From the NCBI GenBank assembly GCA_933228895.1, contig OW121853.1, positions 81,390,645 to 81,454,644 on the forward strand: DNA of 64,000 nt. Direction: 5' to 3'. A program made the translations under genes and the position numbers. Numbering within the stretch: position 1 is the stretch's first letter; each line of letters opens with the position of its first letter. Positions 11,838-24,468 of the stretch are shown here, one piece after another. The notes under the pieces are model-generated. The model did no database searches. It had not been told where the DNA came from and worked only from the letters and a program-made list of their open reading frames with translations. This stretch comes from Platycnemis pennipes (Eukaryota; Arthropoda; Insecta; Odonata; Platycnemididae).

Positions 11838-11843
11838 GCAAGC
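11838..11843 (+). promoter_or_regulatory. cic: Non-canonical GC 5' splice site
   Basis: The only junction that keeps the frame and rebuilds the conserved M|VICE order uses GCAAGC as donor with TTGTTTAG as acceptor at 20585. GC-AG introns are a known minor class with a consensus close to AG|GCAAGT. The exon side here is ATG, weaker than AG. Downstream GT dinucleotides would add the stop codon at 11844. Confidence 0.7.
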
Positions 11844-12645
11844 TAAATTTTTAATGCCTTTTGGATAATTTTTGTTTTTCATACTGTATCCATAAATCCA
11901 TTTTGAATCATTTCTATACCCATTCTTCGACTTGAACCTTTTTAAGTTATAAACTTTATTTCACTCCATGCTGATGGAACTATAATTTTCCATTTGAAAT
12001 TTAATCACTTTTGAACTGTGTTTATCAGTAAATTTTTATTATAATTTTTTCAGTTTTAGTATCTATTAGGAAATATATGTCCATGTCTTATTTCTAATAC
12101 TAAAGACCATGCAGTATTGGTATTGTTGTGCTTATGGTTAACTTATGGTTTTTCTGATCTCTCTGATCCCACCTGACCTCTCTGAAAGATCTCTCTGATC
12201 CCACTGTGTCACATGTTTATCATAAGGATGCAAGACTGGACTTTTTGTAAAGTTTTGAAACTTATGCCAAATCAAGGATTGAAACTAGTCAGGACCACTA
12301 AATATTAGGGTGATCTACTACGGTGTGTTCTATAGTTTGGATCTTAACTGCTCTCCTTGCTTGAGTCTTCATTTTTATAATCATTAGTGAATGTCATAAA
12401 TTAAGTAGTTATGAATTGCCCATAAATCATCTTTGTTATGAGTCATAGTTTTCATCTGTGATTTCCATCTAAGAAAGCTGTCTCATGAACAATTGTGGCA
12501 CCTGTTACTCACAGTAGACTCCACTTCAAATTTATGTGAACATGAACTAATCAGCATAATATTTCTGTATTAGTAGAGATCCAGGGAAATCGCTTTATGG
12601 CCATTACACGAAAATGCAGCCATAAAATGATATAACACGAATTCA

Positions 12646-15218
12646 GTGCAGTACGACTGCAGTACAATGAAAGGATAATAATGGTGAAGATTGAAACCAA
12701 ACCTGTAGATACCGTAGTGGTGAAGTTTACATGCCTACGACGGACTATGAAGATGAAGAAGTGGAAGACGTCTACGAAGATATCAGGGTAGTAATAAAAC
12801 AGGTAAGAGGAGAAGAAAACCTAATTATTTTAGGAGACTGGAATGCCGTCGTCAGTGAAGGTAGGGATGGAAGAATAACTGGAAAATATGGATTGGGAAA
12901 CCAAAACGAAAGAGGAGAAAGACTGATGGAGTTCTGCACACAACATAAGTTAGTGGTTGCCAACACATTGGTTAAAAATCACAATCTAAGAAGATACACA
13001 TGGAAAATGCCAGGAGACAGAAGAAGATGTCAAATAGACTACATTTTAGTGAAGTAGAGATTTAGAAACCAAGTGAAGGACTGCAAAAGCTACCCTGGGG
13101 CAGACATTGACAGTGACCATAATTTAGTGATGATGAAATGCCATCCAAAGTTCAAGAAATTGAAGAAAACAAAGAAAAATAAATGGCAAGTAGAAAAACT
13201 AAAGGATGCTCAATATCAGCTGGCATTTCAAAAAACAGTAGGAAAAAACATAGGAGAAATGAGAAATCAGTGGAAGAGCGTTAGGAAAACATTAAATGTG
13301 TACTACAGGAAGCCGCAAAAGAAGTTCTTGGAAGAAGAAAAGTTGCCAAGAAGAAGCCATGGATCATGGAGGAAGTTAAAGACTTGATTGAAGAAAGCAC
13401 AAGAATGCGAAAACTGAAGAAGGGCTGCTTTGCTACAAAAGAATAAGGAATGAAATAAGTCGCAAAGCAAGGAAATCTAGAGAAATGTGGATGAAGAATC
13501 TATGCGAAGATTTACAAAGCAACCTTGCTCTTGGAAAGGTGGAAGCTGCCTACAAGATAGTGAGGAACCACTTCAAGGAATGTAGCGCAAGATGGAATGC
13601 CATAAGAGAATAGAATGGAGAAATTTTGATTGAAAACGAGGACAAAGTGAAGAGATGGAAAGAATATCTGGAAGAGTTATACAACGGAAAAAATCTCAGC
13701 ACAAAAGCTATTGAAGAGGAAAGCGAAGTGGAAAAGGATGATATGGGAGCATCAATATTAAGATCGGAATTCGACGCTGCAGTAAGGGACCTTTAGATGA
13801 ATAAGGCTTCTGGTATTGATGATGTCCATGCGGAAATAATTAAAAATGCAGGAGAGAAGACATTAACTTATTCCAAGGGACTTCAAGAAAAACATCATAA
13901 TTCCTATTCCCAAGAAGAAAAGAGCGGAGAAATGCGAAAATTTTAGGACTATAAGCCTGACGACACATGCATCGAAGATACTGACCAGGATCATCTACAG
14001 AAAAATAGAATGAAAAGCAGAGGAGTTCCTGGATGAAGATCAATTCGGATTTAGGAAAAGTAAGGGTACAAGGGAAGCAATATTGGCCCTTAGACTGCTC
14101 GTAGAAAAGAGAATGGAGAAGAACAAGCCGACGTTCATTGCATTTGTGGATTTAGAGAAGGCTTTTGACAACGTGGATTGGGATTCAATGCTTGGAATTC
14201 TGAAGGGAATTGGAGAGTCCTACAATGACCGAAGAATTATACACAGTCTGTACAAAAACCAAGTAGCCATGATTAAATCTGGACCCAGCTGTGAAGAAGC
14301 AAGAATAAGGAAAGGAGTGAGACATGCTTGTGCATTCTCTCCCGTAATTTTTAATAATTACATGGAGAGAGCCATCAATGAAATCAAAGAGAAGTCTTCT
14401 GGAGTGACTATCCAGGGGGAGAAAAAATAAGCATGCTGCGATTCGCTGATGACATAGCACCCATAGCAGAGACTGAGAGGGATCTGAACAATATTCTAGT
14501 AACCATGGAAATGACAATGGCCGGATATCAGCTGAAGATAAATAAGAAGACTAAGATATTGGTGTGCAGCAAGAAAGAAGAGGCCAAAACCAATGTCAAA
14601 CTAGGAAAACAAAAACTTGAGGAGGTGAAAGAGTTCGGTTACCTAGGAAGCCAAGTAACCAACGATGGACGAAGCAAGAAAGAAATAGTGAGTAGAATAG
14701 CCGAGGCAAAGAGGGCATTCTATTACAAGAAGAATCTACTTACAGCAGGAAATACAAGTGTAGAAGTAAGGAAACAGTTTATCAGAACATACATCTGGAG
14801 CATGTTTCTTTACATCAGTGAGGCATGGACGATGAGAGCAGCGGAGAAGAAAAGGGTGGAAGCATTCGAAATGTGGTGCTACAGAAGAATGCTGAATATT
14901 AAATGGATCGACCGAGTAAGTATTGAGGAAGTCTTAAGAAGAGTATAAGAAAAGAGAAGTCTGCTGAAAACTCTAAAAAGAAGAAGGAACAGCTTAATCG
15001 GCCATATCTTGAGACATGATGGCCTGATGAAGACTATCGTCGAGGGAAAAGTGAATGGGAAGATTGGAAAAGGCCGGCCTCATATGAAATACATGGAACA
15101 GGTTGTGAAGGATGTAAAAGAGAAGAATTACATCACAATCAAAAGTTTGGCCGTTAGAAGAATTGAGTGGAAAGCTGCATCAAACCAATCCTAGGATTGT
15201 TGACCAATGATGATGATG
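12646..15218 (+). mobile_element. RTE-like non-LTR retrotransposon, 5'-truncated, with TSD
   Basis: A 2.57-kb LINE is bounded by the 12-bp direct repeat AACACGAATTCA (12634-12645 and 15219-15230). It ends in a short ATGATGATGA tail, as RTE-like elements often do instead of poly(A). It lies sense to cic in the intron 11838-20585. Part of the endonuclease is missing at the 5' end, consistent with incomplete target-primed reverse transcription. Confidence 0.88.
12731..15194 (+). pseudogene. Endonuclease-reverse transcriptase of the LINE, broken by frameshifts
   Basis: The apurinic-type endonuclease segment retains GDWNA (12836), QIDYIL (13034) and SDHNLV (13111), all active-site motifs, with an in-frame TAG between them at 13055. 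The reverse transcriptase keeps LEKAFDNVDW (motif A, about 14152) and FADDI (catalytic DD, about 14439). It then runs through YLGSQVTNDGRSKKEI to the C-terminal RRMLNIKWIDRV segment. Reading moves between frames near 12730, 13388-14082 and 14430, and further stops occur, so no full protein can be made. RTE-like is my best assignment; another APE-type clade is possible. Confidence 0.85.
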
Positions 15219-15230
15219 AACACGAATTCA

Positions 15231-17485
15231 TTACGTTTCAGATGATGATTTTTCGAAAAAAATTGCAAATTTTTATTGCATTCGTAGGCGGCGGAGCTTA
15301 TCAAAATATACGAACATAAAAATTTATAGGCCTATTAAATGAAACATAATGTGATGTTAAAAAAAAAAAAAAACAAATGGTGGAGATACAAGTCTGTTGT
15401 TGGTTTCACCACGTGATTTATGGTAGGAAGACAACAGTTTTAACAAAAGTAATTTCGGGAAAACTCTTGTCTTTTGACAAATAACACAACTAAACTAGCA
15501 ACCACTAGTCAAGTTCAAGGTTCAAAATTAAGGAAAGTTCATAAACTTCATTGATGACACGGAGCGGCAACCATCATTACGGTTGCCCCTAGATATGAGC
15601 TAAGCTTACTCCTGATCATTAATTTATTAGAAGCCACATAATTTGCCTCTTCTTCCATATTGTACTTTTGTGAATAGCTAATGGATTTTACGTATGCCTC
15701 TACTCAATGCCTATCACTACGAGCCATTGTCGCTGTTTTCCGTCAAGACCGACAGGAATATGCCGAGATGCCCGAGTTTGAGAAGTTACAGCTTCCGATA
15801 GAGGAAAGAAATGTATTGCAGTAAATTGTATTTTATAGAACGTTAATTTATGCATTTATTTATTCAATAAATTTTTTGTCACCTTAGATAAACTGTTACA
15901 AAATTTTATTTGGATTAGAACTGTTTTCATGATTTAAAATCTAATCACCAAGAATGGCGTGCTTTTTATACTGCTGTGTGTCCTAATGTTAAATTGAAAT
16001 TTCAACTAAATAAGGCCAATGACAAAGTTTTATTCATTTCAAATATTCAAAAGTCATTATGAAATTCGTTAGACCTTACTATGAAACTTTTTACTTGACT
16101 GAAACAGTGGGACCATTGCAGTCACAAGTTTTTCTGCATGAAGAGTGTAGAGGAGGAGAGAAATAGTAATTACCAGTATTACCTAACTGCTTTAAACTTG
16201 GTTTTCTCTTTAGGAACAAAGAGCTTCTCAAACTAGGGATACCAATATACATTACTGACAGACCCTTACAGAAATGTGCGTCAATTACATGTAAAATGTT
16301 TACCTGGTTATAGTAATGCCATAGTTCATTTTATCAGATATGAGGTTAATATTTCCAACTTCAATCTTTTATTTAAAATTTCAATTTACTTGAACTTTGA
16401 CGCTAGTTTGTGGTTTATTCTAGACTTGGACCGATACTACTTTATCCAATACCAAACGAATACCTCAATACCAGCGGCTGATACCGATAGTATTGTTTGC
16501 CGATGCCTTACTTATTTTTCCCAAAAATTTTGATAAGTGCTTTCCTTCTTATGAACTTAACTCAGTAATCAAGTGTTATAAAAAAGTAATTAATGAGAGA
16601 AATTACACTGTGACAAATCTTATTTTGCTACTGTTACAATTAATCACTGGAATTAGATTTCAACTCTAAGCCCACTTGCATTTGTAAATATTGATAATTC
16701 TTTTTAAGAAATATGAGCTGCTGTTAAGAGGGTCCTTCTATCAGAAACCCACCAGTCTCTTAAAAAATTTTCTCAGAAAATTCTAAACCTGCAGGTACAC
16801 CTAAATATAGTGGACTCTCGTTAGCATAGTTTTGTAGGGACCCGAAATCCTGAACATGGTAATGAGGAAAACATGCTAAAAAAGGTTAGGCCTTCCCTGG
16901 TAAGTTGAATACGTGTGTGGCTGCATAACTTTCAGGGGACCGAAATACGGCCCGTCAAATTATTTCATTCCGTAGAATGTGGTGTTCATTTACTGTAACT
17001 AAGTTACATTTTCAACTATTACACCTCACAAGAAAATATGTATGATACCTTGCGTTGATGCGCACTCAATAATTAATTATGATGATAATAATCAAACAGC
17101 ACATTTTGAGTATACCATCCATGCAAAAAGTATATAGACTTGACTTTGAGGCTTGATATCCCTAAAAAGGAAGTAGCGAAGAGAGCATACATCGACAGTG
17201 TATCAGCATGTGGATAGTTTAGGCCTTTCGTTTAACGCAGTTAACAGATTTTTTTAATGTCGCAAAGAGCAGCATCACTTTGGAGGTTGTCATAACAATA
17301 TGAAAAGCACGATTTAAAGCAAATTTTAATAGAATATGAGTTGTACTTTTGTGTTGATGTCCTATCAGTTTAAAATGATTTACAGTGTTAGTTTAATTAA
17401 CTCTAGTCACGATTGAGTGTAGTAGCTTTTTCCAGCAAACATAGTGGAATGATATCATGATGAAAAAACACGAGAGATTATTATT
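15231..17485. other. Intron sequence, mostly featureless
   Basis: No gene seen. The segment 16591-16690 recurs at about 42875-42973 (AATTAGATTT..CTAAGCCC..CTTGCATTTGTAAATA). At about 16805 the words TATAGTGGACTCTCGTTAGC look like a lone pogo/Tigger-type end, with no partner found. Confidence 0.45.
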
Positions 17486-18110
17486 CCACAGTTTTAATGG
17501 TGGTACTATGCGTTTCAGCCACTAAGCCATCTAGGAGGGGGTGGGGGAGAAAGGTGTTTGGCGAGGGGAGGGAGGTGTTAGGTGGGGGGGAGGAGGTGAG
17601 ATGTGGGCATTGGTGGCGTCAATGCGTGGTTTAGGGAATGGAATGGCTAAGAGTGGGGAGTGACATTTGGACAGATGATCATTCATGAGGGACTCCTCCC
17701 CTTGATGAGCAATTTCCAATTGTTCCAGAGCGTTCATTCTCCGATCTTTCCTCTCCACATGGAGTATCTCCGGGTCATACAGGCAGTGGTGTGCTGTGTC
17801 CAAGAGGTGTTTGGCCTAGAGGGAAGATTGGTCAGCAAGGGGAAGAGTCCTTCATGAATGATCAGCTGTTCAAATGTCACTCACCGCTCCTTTCCCCACC
17901 ACCATTCCATTCCCTAAACCATGCATTAACTCGCTTCCCAGGACCTCTTCTCGCCTCCTTCCCCTACCTAACAACCTCCCTCCCCTTTCCCAACACCTAC
18001 CTACCCCACCCCCTCCTAGTTGTGTATATATACTGCTCTCTTGACCGAATATTCTTTGTATGATGCTGGCTTTGTGGCTGAAACACATTGTACCACCATT
18101 TAAACTGTAG
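17486..18110. repeat. Foldback element with long, partly G-rich arms
   Basis: The outer arms are CCACAGTTTTAATGGTGGTA (17486) and its near reverse complement ending at 18110. Inner arms 17531-17710 and 17845-18022 also pair: GGAGGGGGTGGGG against CCCCACCCCCTCC, then GGTTTAGGGAATGGAATGG, then TGATCATTCATGA. The right arm carries about 50 extra bases. The whole could fold into a stem of more than 200 bp. No protein is evident, so a foldback or MITE-type element is likely. Confidence 0.75.
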
Positions 18111-20585
18111 AATAAGTGCTATCTCCGGTAATTTTTCATTAATTCTAGTCAATTTATGAAACCAGATTTTCGTGTAAGTATACAACATTGGAGGCTCGCG
18201 ACAAATATCTTCCTCTTCATTTTAAAATTTCTCATGCAAATCCATTAACGTGATAACACCTGACCATGCCACAATTCTTTATTTGAATTTTAAATTTATT
18301 TCAAATGAGTTCGGAACGTAAGTGGAAACTCCAAACAACGTATGCATTGAGCAGAACAAACTTAAGTTGACGGCAGAACTTTAATTTTTGCCACTATTTC
18401 AACAAGTTTCGTAAATGGATTTTCGTCTACTTTTCGGAGGAGATTGAGCTTTTCAATTGACAATTTTCTTTTCACCTCAGGCTTTCCCATGGCTAGTTCT
18501 AAGCACTTGTCTCACTTTTATTGTCACGAAGTATTGGTGCTGGTGTAGTTTTGATGTCCAGTCAACACTTATAAAACATACAAGCATCGCAATGAAATGC
18601 AGGGCTTTTGGGTGACCTTTTTTTACCATATTATACCTATTTAAATATTTTTGTAAGCAATATTAATCTTTTTAATGCAATATTTAAACCTCCAGCCATA
18701 AAAGTCCATCATCAAATCAACCTACACAGTGAGTATTTTCCTTGGACAAATTTGGTTCGATCCTCCTCTAATTGTGCTAAAGAGGTAACCAAAACATGCT
18801 AATAGTATTATTTACGTGTTCTGTGACGCGGACCTGAGGAAACAAGCATGCAAATGGGGAAAGTGATCTCTCGAGGAACTTCGTAACAAGAATCTACTGT
18901 AGCATGAAGCAATTGTTGTCTTAAATTTCTAAATCTAGTTTCTAGCCAATAGGTCAGAGGATCGCATAGTAGGGACTGAGTGAGCCGATATGTCCGATAA
19001 TTTCGTGAAATGCTCTGCACAGAAGACTGTGATATTTTTCGTCGTACTTCACAACGTCGCATTCAATAAAAAAAACTCCTCGATTGTGCCAGAATACTGA
19101 ATAATAAAATACCCTCGCTGTAGTATTAACTGCACCAGTCACAAGGGTGCACGAGTCTTGAAGAATTGGAGGGCAGCAGAGTGCAGCAGTATCGCAGCAA
19201 ATAAAACAAGTATGCAATGCGCGTCTAAGTCAGTTGAAGAAGGTGGGATTTTAATATAAAATATTTTTTTTAATGCTTGTCACTGAACGAATACTTTCGA
19301 ATAAAAGTATCCAAAAAAACGAATACTGGAAATTATTGAAGTATCAGGAAAATGGCCGAAACCCTATACCCTATCAGCATCGGCCCAAGTCTAGTAAATT
19401 CATAACTAGCCAGGACTAGAAGGTGCATTAAAGCTTTCTACCCACTCATTAATGCTTATAAAAGTTAATGTATTCAATGGTCCATAATTCGTAGTAAAGT
19501 TATTTTATTATATATATGACATTTTAAAACCGAAATTAAATTTTTTAATTTAATTTAGTTATAGCTTTTTTCTTCACCAGGCAACAAATGAATTAATAAC
19601 AGCAGAATAACATTTAACATATTAATTGCTCTTGTATTATTAGAGGTATTCGAAATTTGAGTCATGATTCAATATTCAAATTCAAGAAATCTGCAATCTG
19701 ATCTATCTCTAGTTAAACATCTCTTAACCAGGATGCTTTGAAAAAATTCAGTCATCAATTCCTCTAGTTGATCAAGTACCTATCTGGCACTCCAAGAGTG
19801 TATGCTATATTATGGAAAACTGTTTGAGATGAGCTGACAAATGTAAAAAAACAAAGGCATAGATAGTATGGCAATCCTCTGCTCAGTGAAAGAAGACAAC
19901 CCAGTGTTTGCTAAATTTGCAATGTAATCCTTGTGTATACCCACAAACAATGTGGGCAGCGAGAGGCCATTCTCTTAGTATTCCATTGTAGTCAGCGTAC
20001 ATTGACGTCGATTGAAACCAGAAAATAATGCGACTTTAACAATCCTTGCATTCAAGTAACTTAGGAACCTACTTAGGCTCTACATACAATGGTAACATAA
20101 AGTAAATGCACTTTTATGTATTGTTAATGTAAAGAAATACCAGGACAAGTAAGACAAGCAGAACAATACACCATTTGTTAAGTCGAGCTGTCAGCTAGTG
20201 TACAATCAAAATGATCTCTGTTCTTTACAGTTTTAATTTATAACTATTTATATTTAAGAACAATGAGTAAGTGTGATGTTCATATCATACAATCTATTTT
20301 TTTGTGCCCTTGGAAGGTACAATAAAATGATTGTAATTTTTGGTTTTTTAACATCTTATTTGTACGGGAAAAGCAAAAATGAACATTACTTAAGCTGTAT
20401 TACACTAATTTTGAGGTTCTTAAAACTAATTTTGAATTTTTATAAAACTATTTTCCTGGACCTCCATGTATTAATGAAGACTTCTTCAAAAGTCAAATGA
20501 ACATTGAATTCAATGCTGCTGTAATTAGAAAGGTCTTGTGGAGAGATGGTCAAATTAATTTAATCTTTACTTTTTTATTGTTTAG
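18111..20585. other. Intron sequence without recognised gene
   Basis: AT-rich. Overlapping minus-strand frames at 18808-19217 resemble nothing I know. The stretch ends at the TTGTTTAG acceptor of the next cic exon. Confidence 0.5.
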
Positions 20586-20926
20586 GTCATATGTGAAGAT
20601 GCTGGCTCCAAGACCAATATAGGCCCAGCACCCAGTATGGAAATTGATCTCAAGTGTAAGGAGCGTGTGAGGGAGTCTGATTCGGAATCGCAAAGTGATG
20701 GGGAGCCAATTCTACTTCTCATTGAGAACAAAGCATTTCCACAGCAACGTTTCAGCCCAGTTTCCTCAATGGCTTCATCCTCTGCTGTGGCCCCCACTCA
20801 GTCTATGAGACCAAGGCAAGCTGATGGTCCTCCTGCTGTAACACTTTCCACATCGCAATCAGCCACACAGCCATTAGACCAAGGAGGCACTGATGTTACT
20901 TGCCGGCCAAGGCCCATCAAAGCAGG
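20586..20926 (+). CDS. cic: Capicua exon with VICED and DLKCKERV blocks
   Basis: Joined residues 356-468 plus two bases of 469. It opens VICED, continues to [18 protein letters not shown] and then FSPVSS. Human CIC has the same order ([26 protein letters not shown]) after the HMG box, which places the exon without doubt. The rest is Ser/Pro/Thr-rich and presumably disordered. The donor is CAGG|GTAATT in phase 2, joining the exon at 24469 (AAA GCA GG|G CCA). Confidence 0.93.
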
Positions 20927-21024
20927 GTAATTAATATTTGAACCTGGGACAATTAGCTGCCTTTCTTTTGCGTCCCACTGTGGTTACTTTTGTTAAAAAA
21001 TCTAAAAAATTTAATTTTTGAGCA

Positions 21025-23230
21025 CAGTAGAAGTCTGCTATAACAAGTGTTGGTAAAGGTAGTAAATTCACTCGTTATAAGTAGGGACCCTGAAAAATGG
21101 TAAATAAACTCGAGGGAAAGCGGTGTAAAAATCATAGTCCCAGTTGTGAAAAATCGCAAATTTTATGCTCCAGCAGTGAAAACAATATTTACGTATTTCT
21201 CAATTTAAACAAGCAAAGAATTGTAATAGAGACATAAATTGTTATATCTTACTTATTCTATCTAATCTTCATTGATAGTTAATAAAATGCACAGAGATAT
21301 ACGTAAAATACAGGCCATAACAAAGGTGACTCAGTGGGCACGTAGCCTAAGGATGGTGTTGTCTGGGTTGCCTAAGGCCAATTTCCTTGGTACTGCTTCT
21401 CTGCAAATTCAAAGTTATGTCAAATATATATAAACCTATATATGTATATCGCTTTCAAACTCCTTTTGGCAATCAAATATGCTGACAATTTTCAGCATTA
21501 TGGTCTACGGATACTTTTTTTGATCAGTAGTAGCTTCGATCGAAATATAAATGTGAGGTGACACTAGTTTATCCAGAGATACTGAGAATCGGAAATATAT
21601 GCTGCCCAGGCTTGTCTTTTGTAGGTACCTCCCCACCACGGCTTATTCAAAATGACAATGCCGGCTTGCCTCGCCTTAGGTAATATTTTAATATTAAGAT
21701 TAAGATTCCTTTCCAGACAAATAATGCGCCGCATCATATGGAAATATTAGTGTGTCCCTATCTTGTACTTTTTACCACCACCATGCCAGCGACTCTCTAG
21801 CCGACCCTCCGCCACGGGCACGGAATAAGTTTGCGGCAGCGGGAATGCCATCGTGCTGGAGTCATATCATAAAGTCCGCAACATATACTCAACATCAGTC
21901 AGTTCATTTGATAGGTTATCCTTAAATAACTCTTTTTGTCTACCCGAGGAGTAATTGCGACCTGTCAGTCACAGCTTAGGTGGAGTGCTCTGAATGAAAT
22001 TATTACATCCATTTGACAAAGTCTTTTCACCCAACAGCTAAGGCATTTAAGATGCTCTTGTCCTGCGTAGTTATTGGTCCCATTAATGCCTTGCGCAGAC
22101 TTACTGAAATCATCTTTCATAAACAAAATTGCTTTAATGCCAACTTATGTGAAGAATCTTTCAGGACAAATACTATGCGAGTCATTTAGGTAGTGCGATG
22201 AAAACAATGCACACTGACCCTGCCACCATAAATGCGATCTAGGGACCATGATATGCAGATATCATGGCCAGGCGCATCATCAGACTGTTGATAGTGGCAT
22301 GGGTAGGTAAATAATAATTATGTATTTATTTCACACCATGAGTTTGCAAACATTTTTTCACCAAATGGGACAACTTTTGTTACCCATCTTTACATGCATA
22401 TCAAATAAAATGTAAAACATTTCATGTTTTTTTTCACAAAATATCACACGATGGGTTTAAAAAATGTGAAATTTCGAAAAAAAAAGCGCACTAACATCCA
22501 AATACCTACCACTAAATTTCACAAATAAAAAGCTATTCGTGAAATGTCGGTGAATTTTGATAGTGTTAAAATGGAAAATTTTTATTTATTAGGGTTTTAA
22601 ACATCAAACTTACAACTTTTTTGCTCTTAAAAAAAATTCTCTAAAAAATCCATTCGCAAAATTTCAGGGTCCCTAGTTATAAAGCACACTTTAACCAACA
22701 TGATTTTTTTATGTTTCCCTATAACTATGTATTATATTGACTAATTCAGGCAAAGATAAATTATTGAGTACCTGTTATAAATCCATCAATAAATGCTGAA
22801 AATCATACACTTCGTAAAAAAATTATAAAATTTTTCCAGCAATGGGATATCATCAGTCAGTCCACAAGGTATACAATAATCACAAGATTGACAAAATGTA
22901 ATCTTTGAGGCATTACAGTGTAACTGATGAGCAAGGTGATGATGACTGGTGATGCTTTTGAGCAAATTTTCTTTCTCTTTCATTGTGATAACTAGCGGTA
23001 TAAGTTGTAACTTTGTCTTTTATGGGGCGTTGAGTTCTGTGAGTATTGCAACCAGGACTACAATAACAACAAAGTCAACTCTTTATGGCACAATGCCAGA
23101 AATGGCCACTTGTTATAACCAACTAAACTCTGTATGCTTTTCATCATTGACTGACATTGGCAAAAAAAATCACTTGCTACGGCAATACCCATGATATAGT
23201 AGCAATACTCACTGTAGCAGACCTCTACTG
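21025..23230. mobile_element. Pogo/Tigger-like TIR element, 2.2 kb, no transposase seen
   Basis: The left end is CAGTAGAAGTCTGCTATAAC and the right end reverse-complements to CAGTAGAGGTCTGCTACAGT. TA follows the right end, while the left flank reads CA, possibly a mutated TA. An inner inverted pair also exists: CTCGTTATAAGTAGGGACCC at about 21072 against GGGTCCCTAGTTATAAAG at about 22669. That may mean nested or internally rearranged ends. Minus-strand frames of 65 and 75 codons near the right end are unassigned. Confidence 0.65.
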
Positions 23231-24468
23231 TATAACCACAGTTTTCAATCCTGAGAGCAGTTTGTTTGGTGAAGAGAGGGCCCATGGAGTACTAACAAAA
23301 GTAAATACATACATCAAGAAAGGGAGCTAAGCTCCTATTCCTGTATCACCTGTGGTACCCACGTAAGGCCTAGTCAAAAAGACATTCAGTTTGAGTTTAG
23401 CTGGATGTGTCCTTATTGGTCTCTCACTAACTTGAACCCAGAGTTCCAGTCATAAGCCATATACTCTACCAGCTGCATTACAAAAACATTAAAAATAATA
23501 AAGCTATGTAATCTCTTTTCTGTGTTTGGCATAACCTAAAAGGAATAGGATCAAGGAGCAGTTAAAAAATTAATCATCAAACTTTCTCAGTTAAATTTCC
23601 TCTGAGAAATAATTCCTGCTATAAAAGTGAGAAATGGCTTCTCTGTTGTGATTACTGGCTTATGCCAGCAAGCCTTGTTTCTCACATTACCCTAAGAAAT
23701 TTCCGTGATCAAGCAATATTCATTAACATCACTGCTTATGAAGTTCTTTTAAACAAATAGTTCTCTGTGCTAGTGAAGTATCTGTCAATTGTTAGTTATT
23801 ATGTGATGTGCATTTATATTTTTGTGCTACAACAGTCAAATCTGTTCAGTTCTACTATCCTCTCTTGAATTATGATGCTACTTTTAATGATGAAGGAATC
23901 ACTATTCATTAGTGTATTACTAGATCAGTAGCTTCGATCTGTAAAGCATGTGGAAAGCATTTAATTGTGTGATAATGTAATTAATAGTGTTTGTGTAATA
24001 GCTGAATGTTTGAACCCTATGCATCATCTGCATCTTCACCCTACAAAGCACTCGGTTGCTCAAAGCTGGGAGTGCACCTATGAAAAGTGAGTGGAAACAT
24101 GAATGGGTTTTAAAAGATGTTTTGAAGTATAAGTTTTTAAATTTTTGCCTTCACATGTTGGCTCCTAAGCATGTGGAATTTTTTTCATCCAGGGAAGTGA
24201 AGCCATTTCTTTCCTGGTACCACTTTGGGATTTTCTAGTCACATATAAAGTCTTCTGTATTTTAATAGAATTTTAAAATCCTCAACTGTGATCACACTAT
24301 AACAAATTTGCTTAATTATTTTCATTATGCTTATGCTGCCTTATTTTTAAATGTAAATAATTTGATATTCATTACACAAATATATTAAACTTCTCCATCA
24401 ACTTATTTGTTCTTTTGTCATCATTGTTATTCTATTCTCATTTATTCATATAATTGTTTCACTTTTAG
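23231..24468. other. Intron sequence, nothing recognised
   Basis: AT-rich intronic DNA ending in the acceptor CACTTTTAG. No repeats or coding similarity stand out. Confidence 0.5.
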
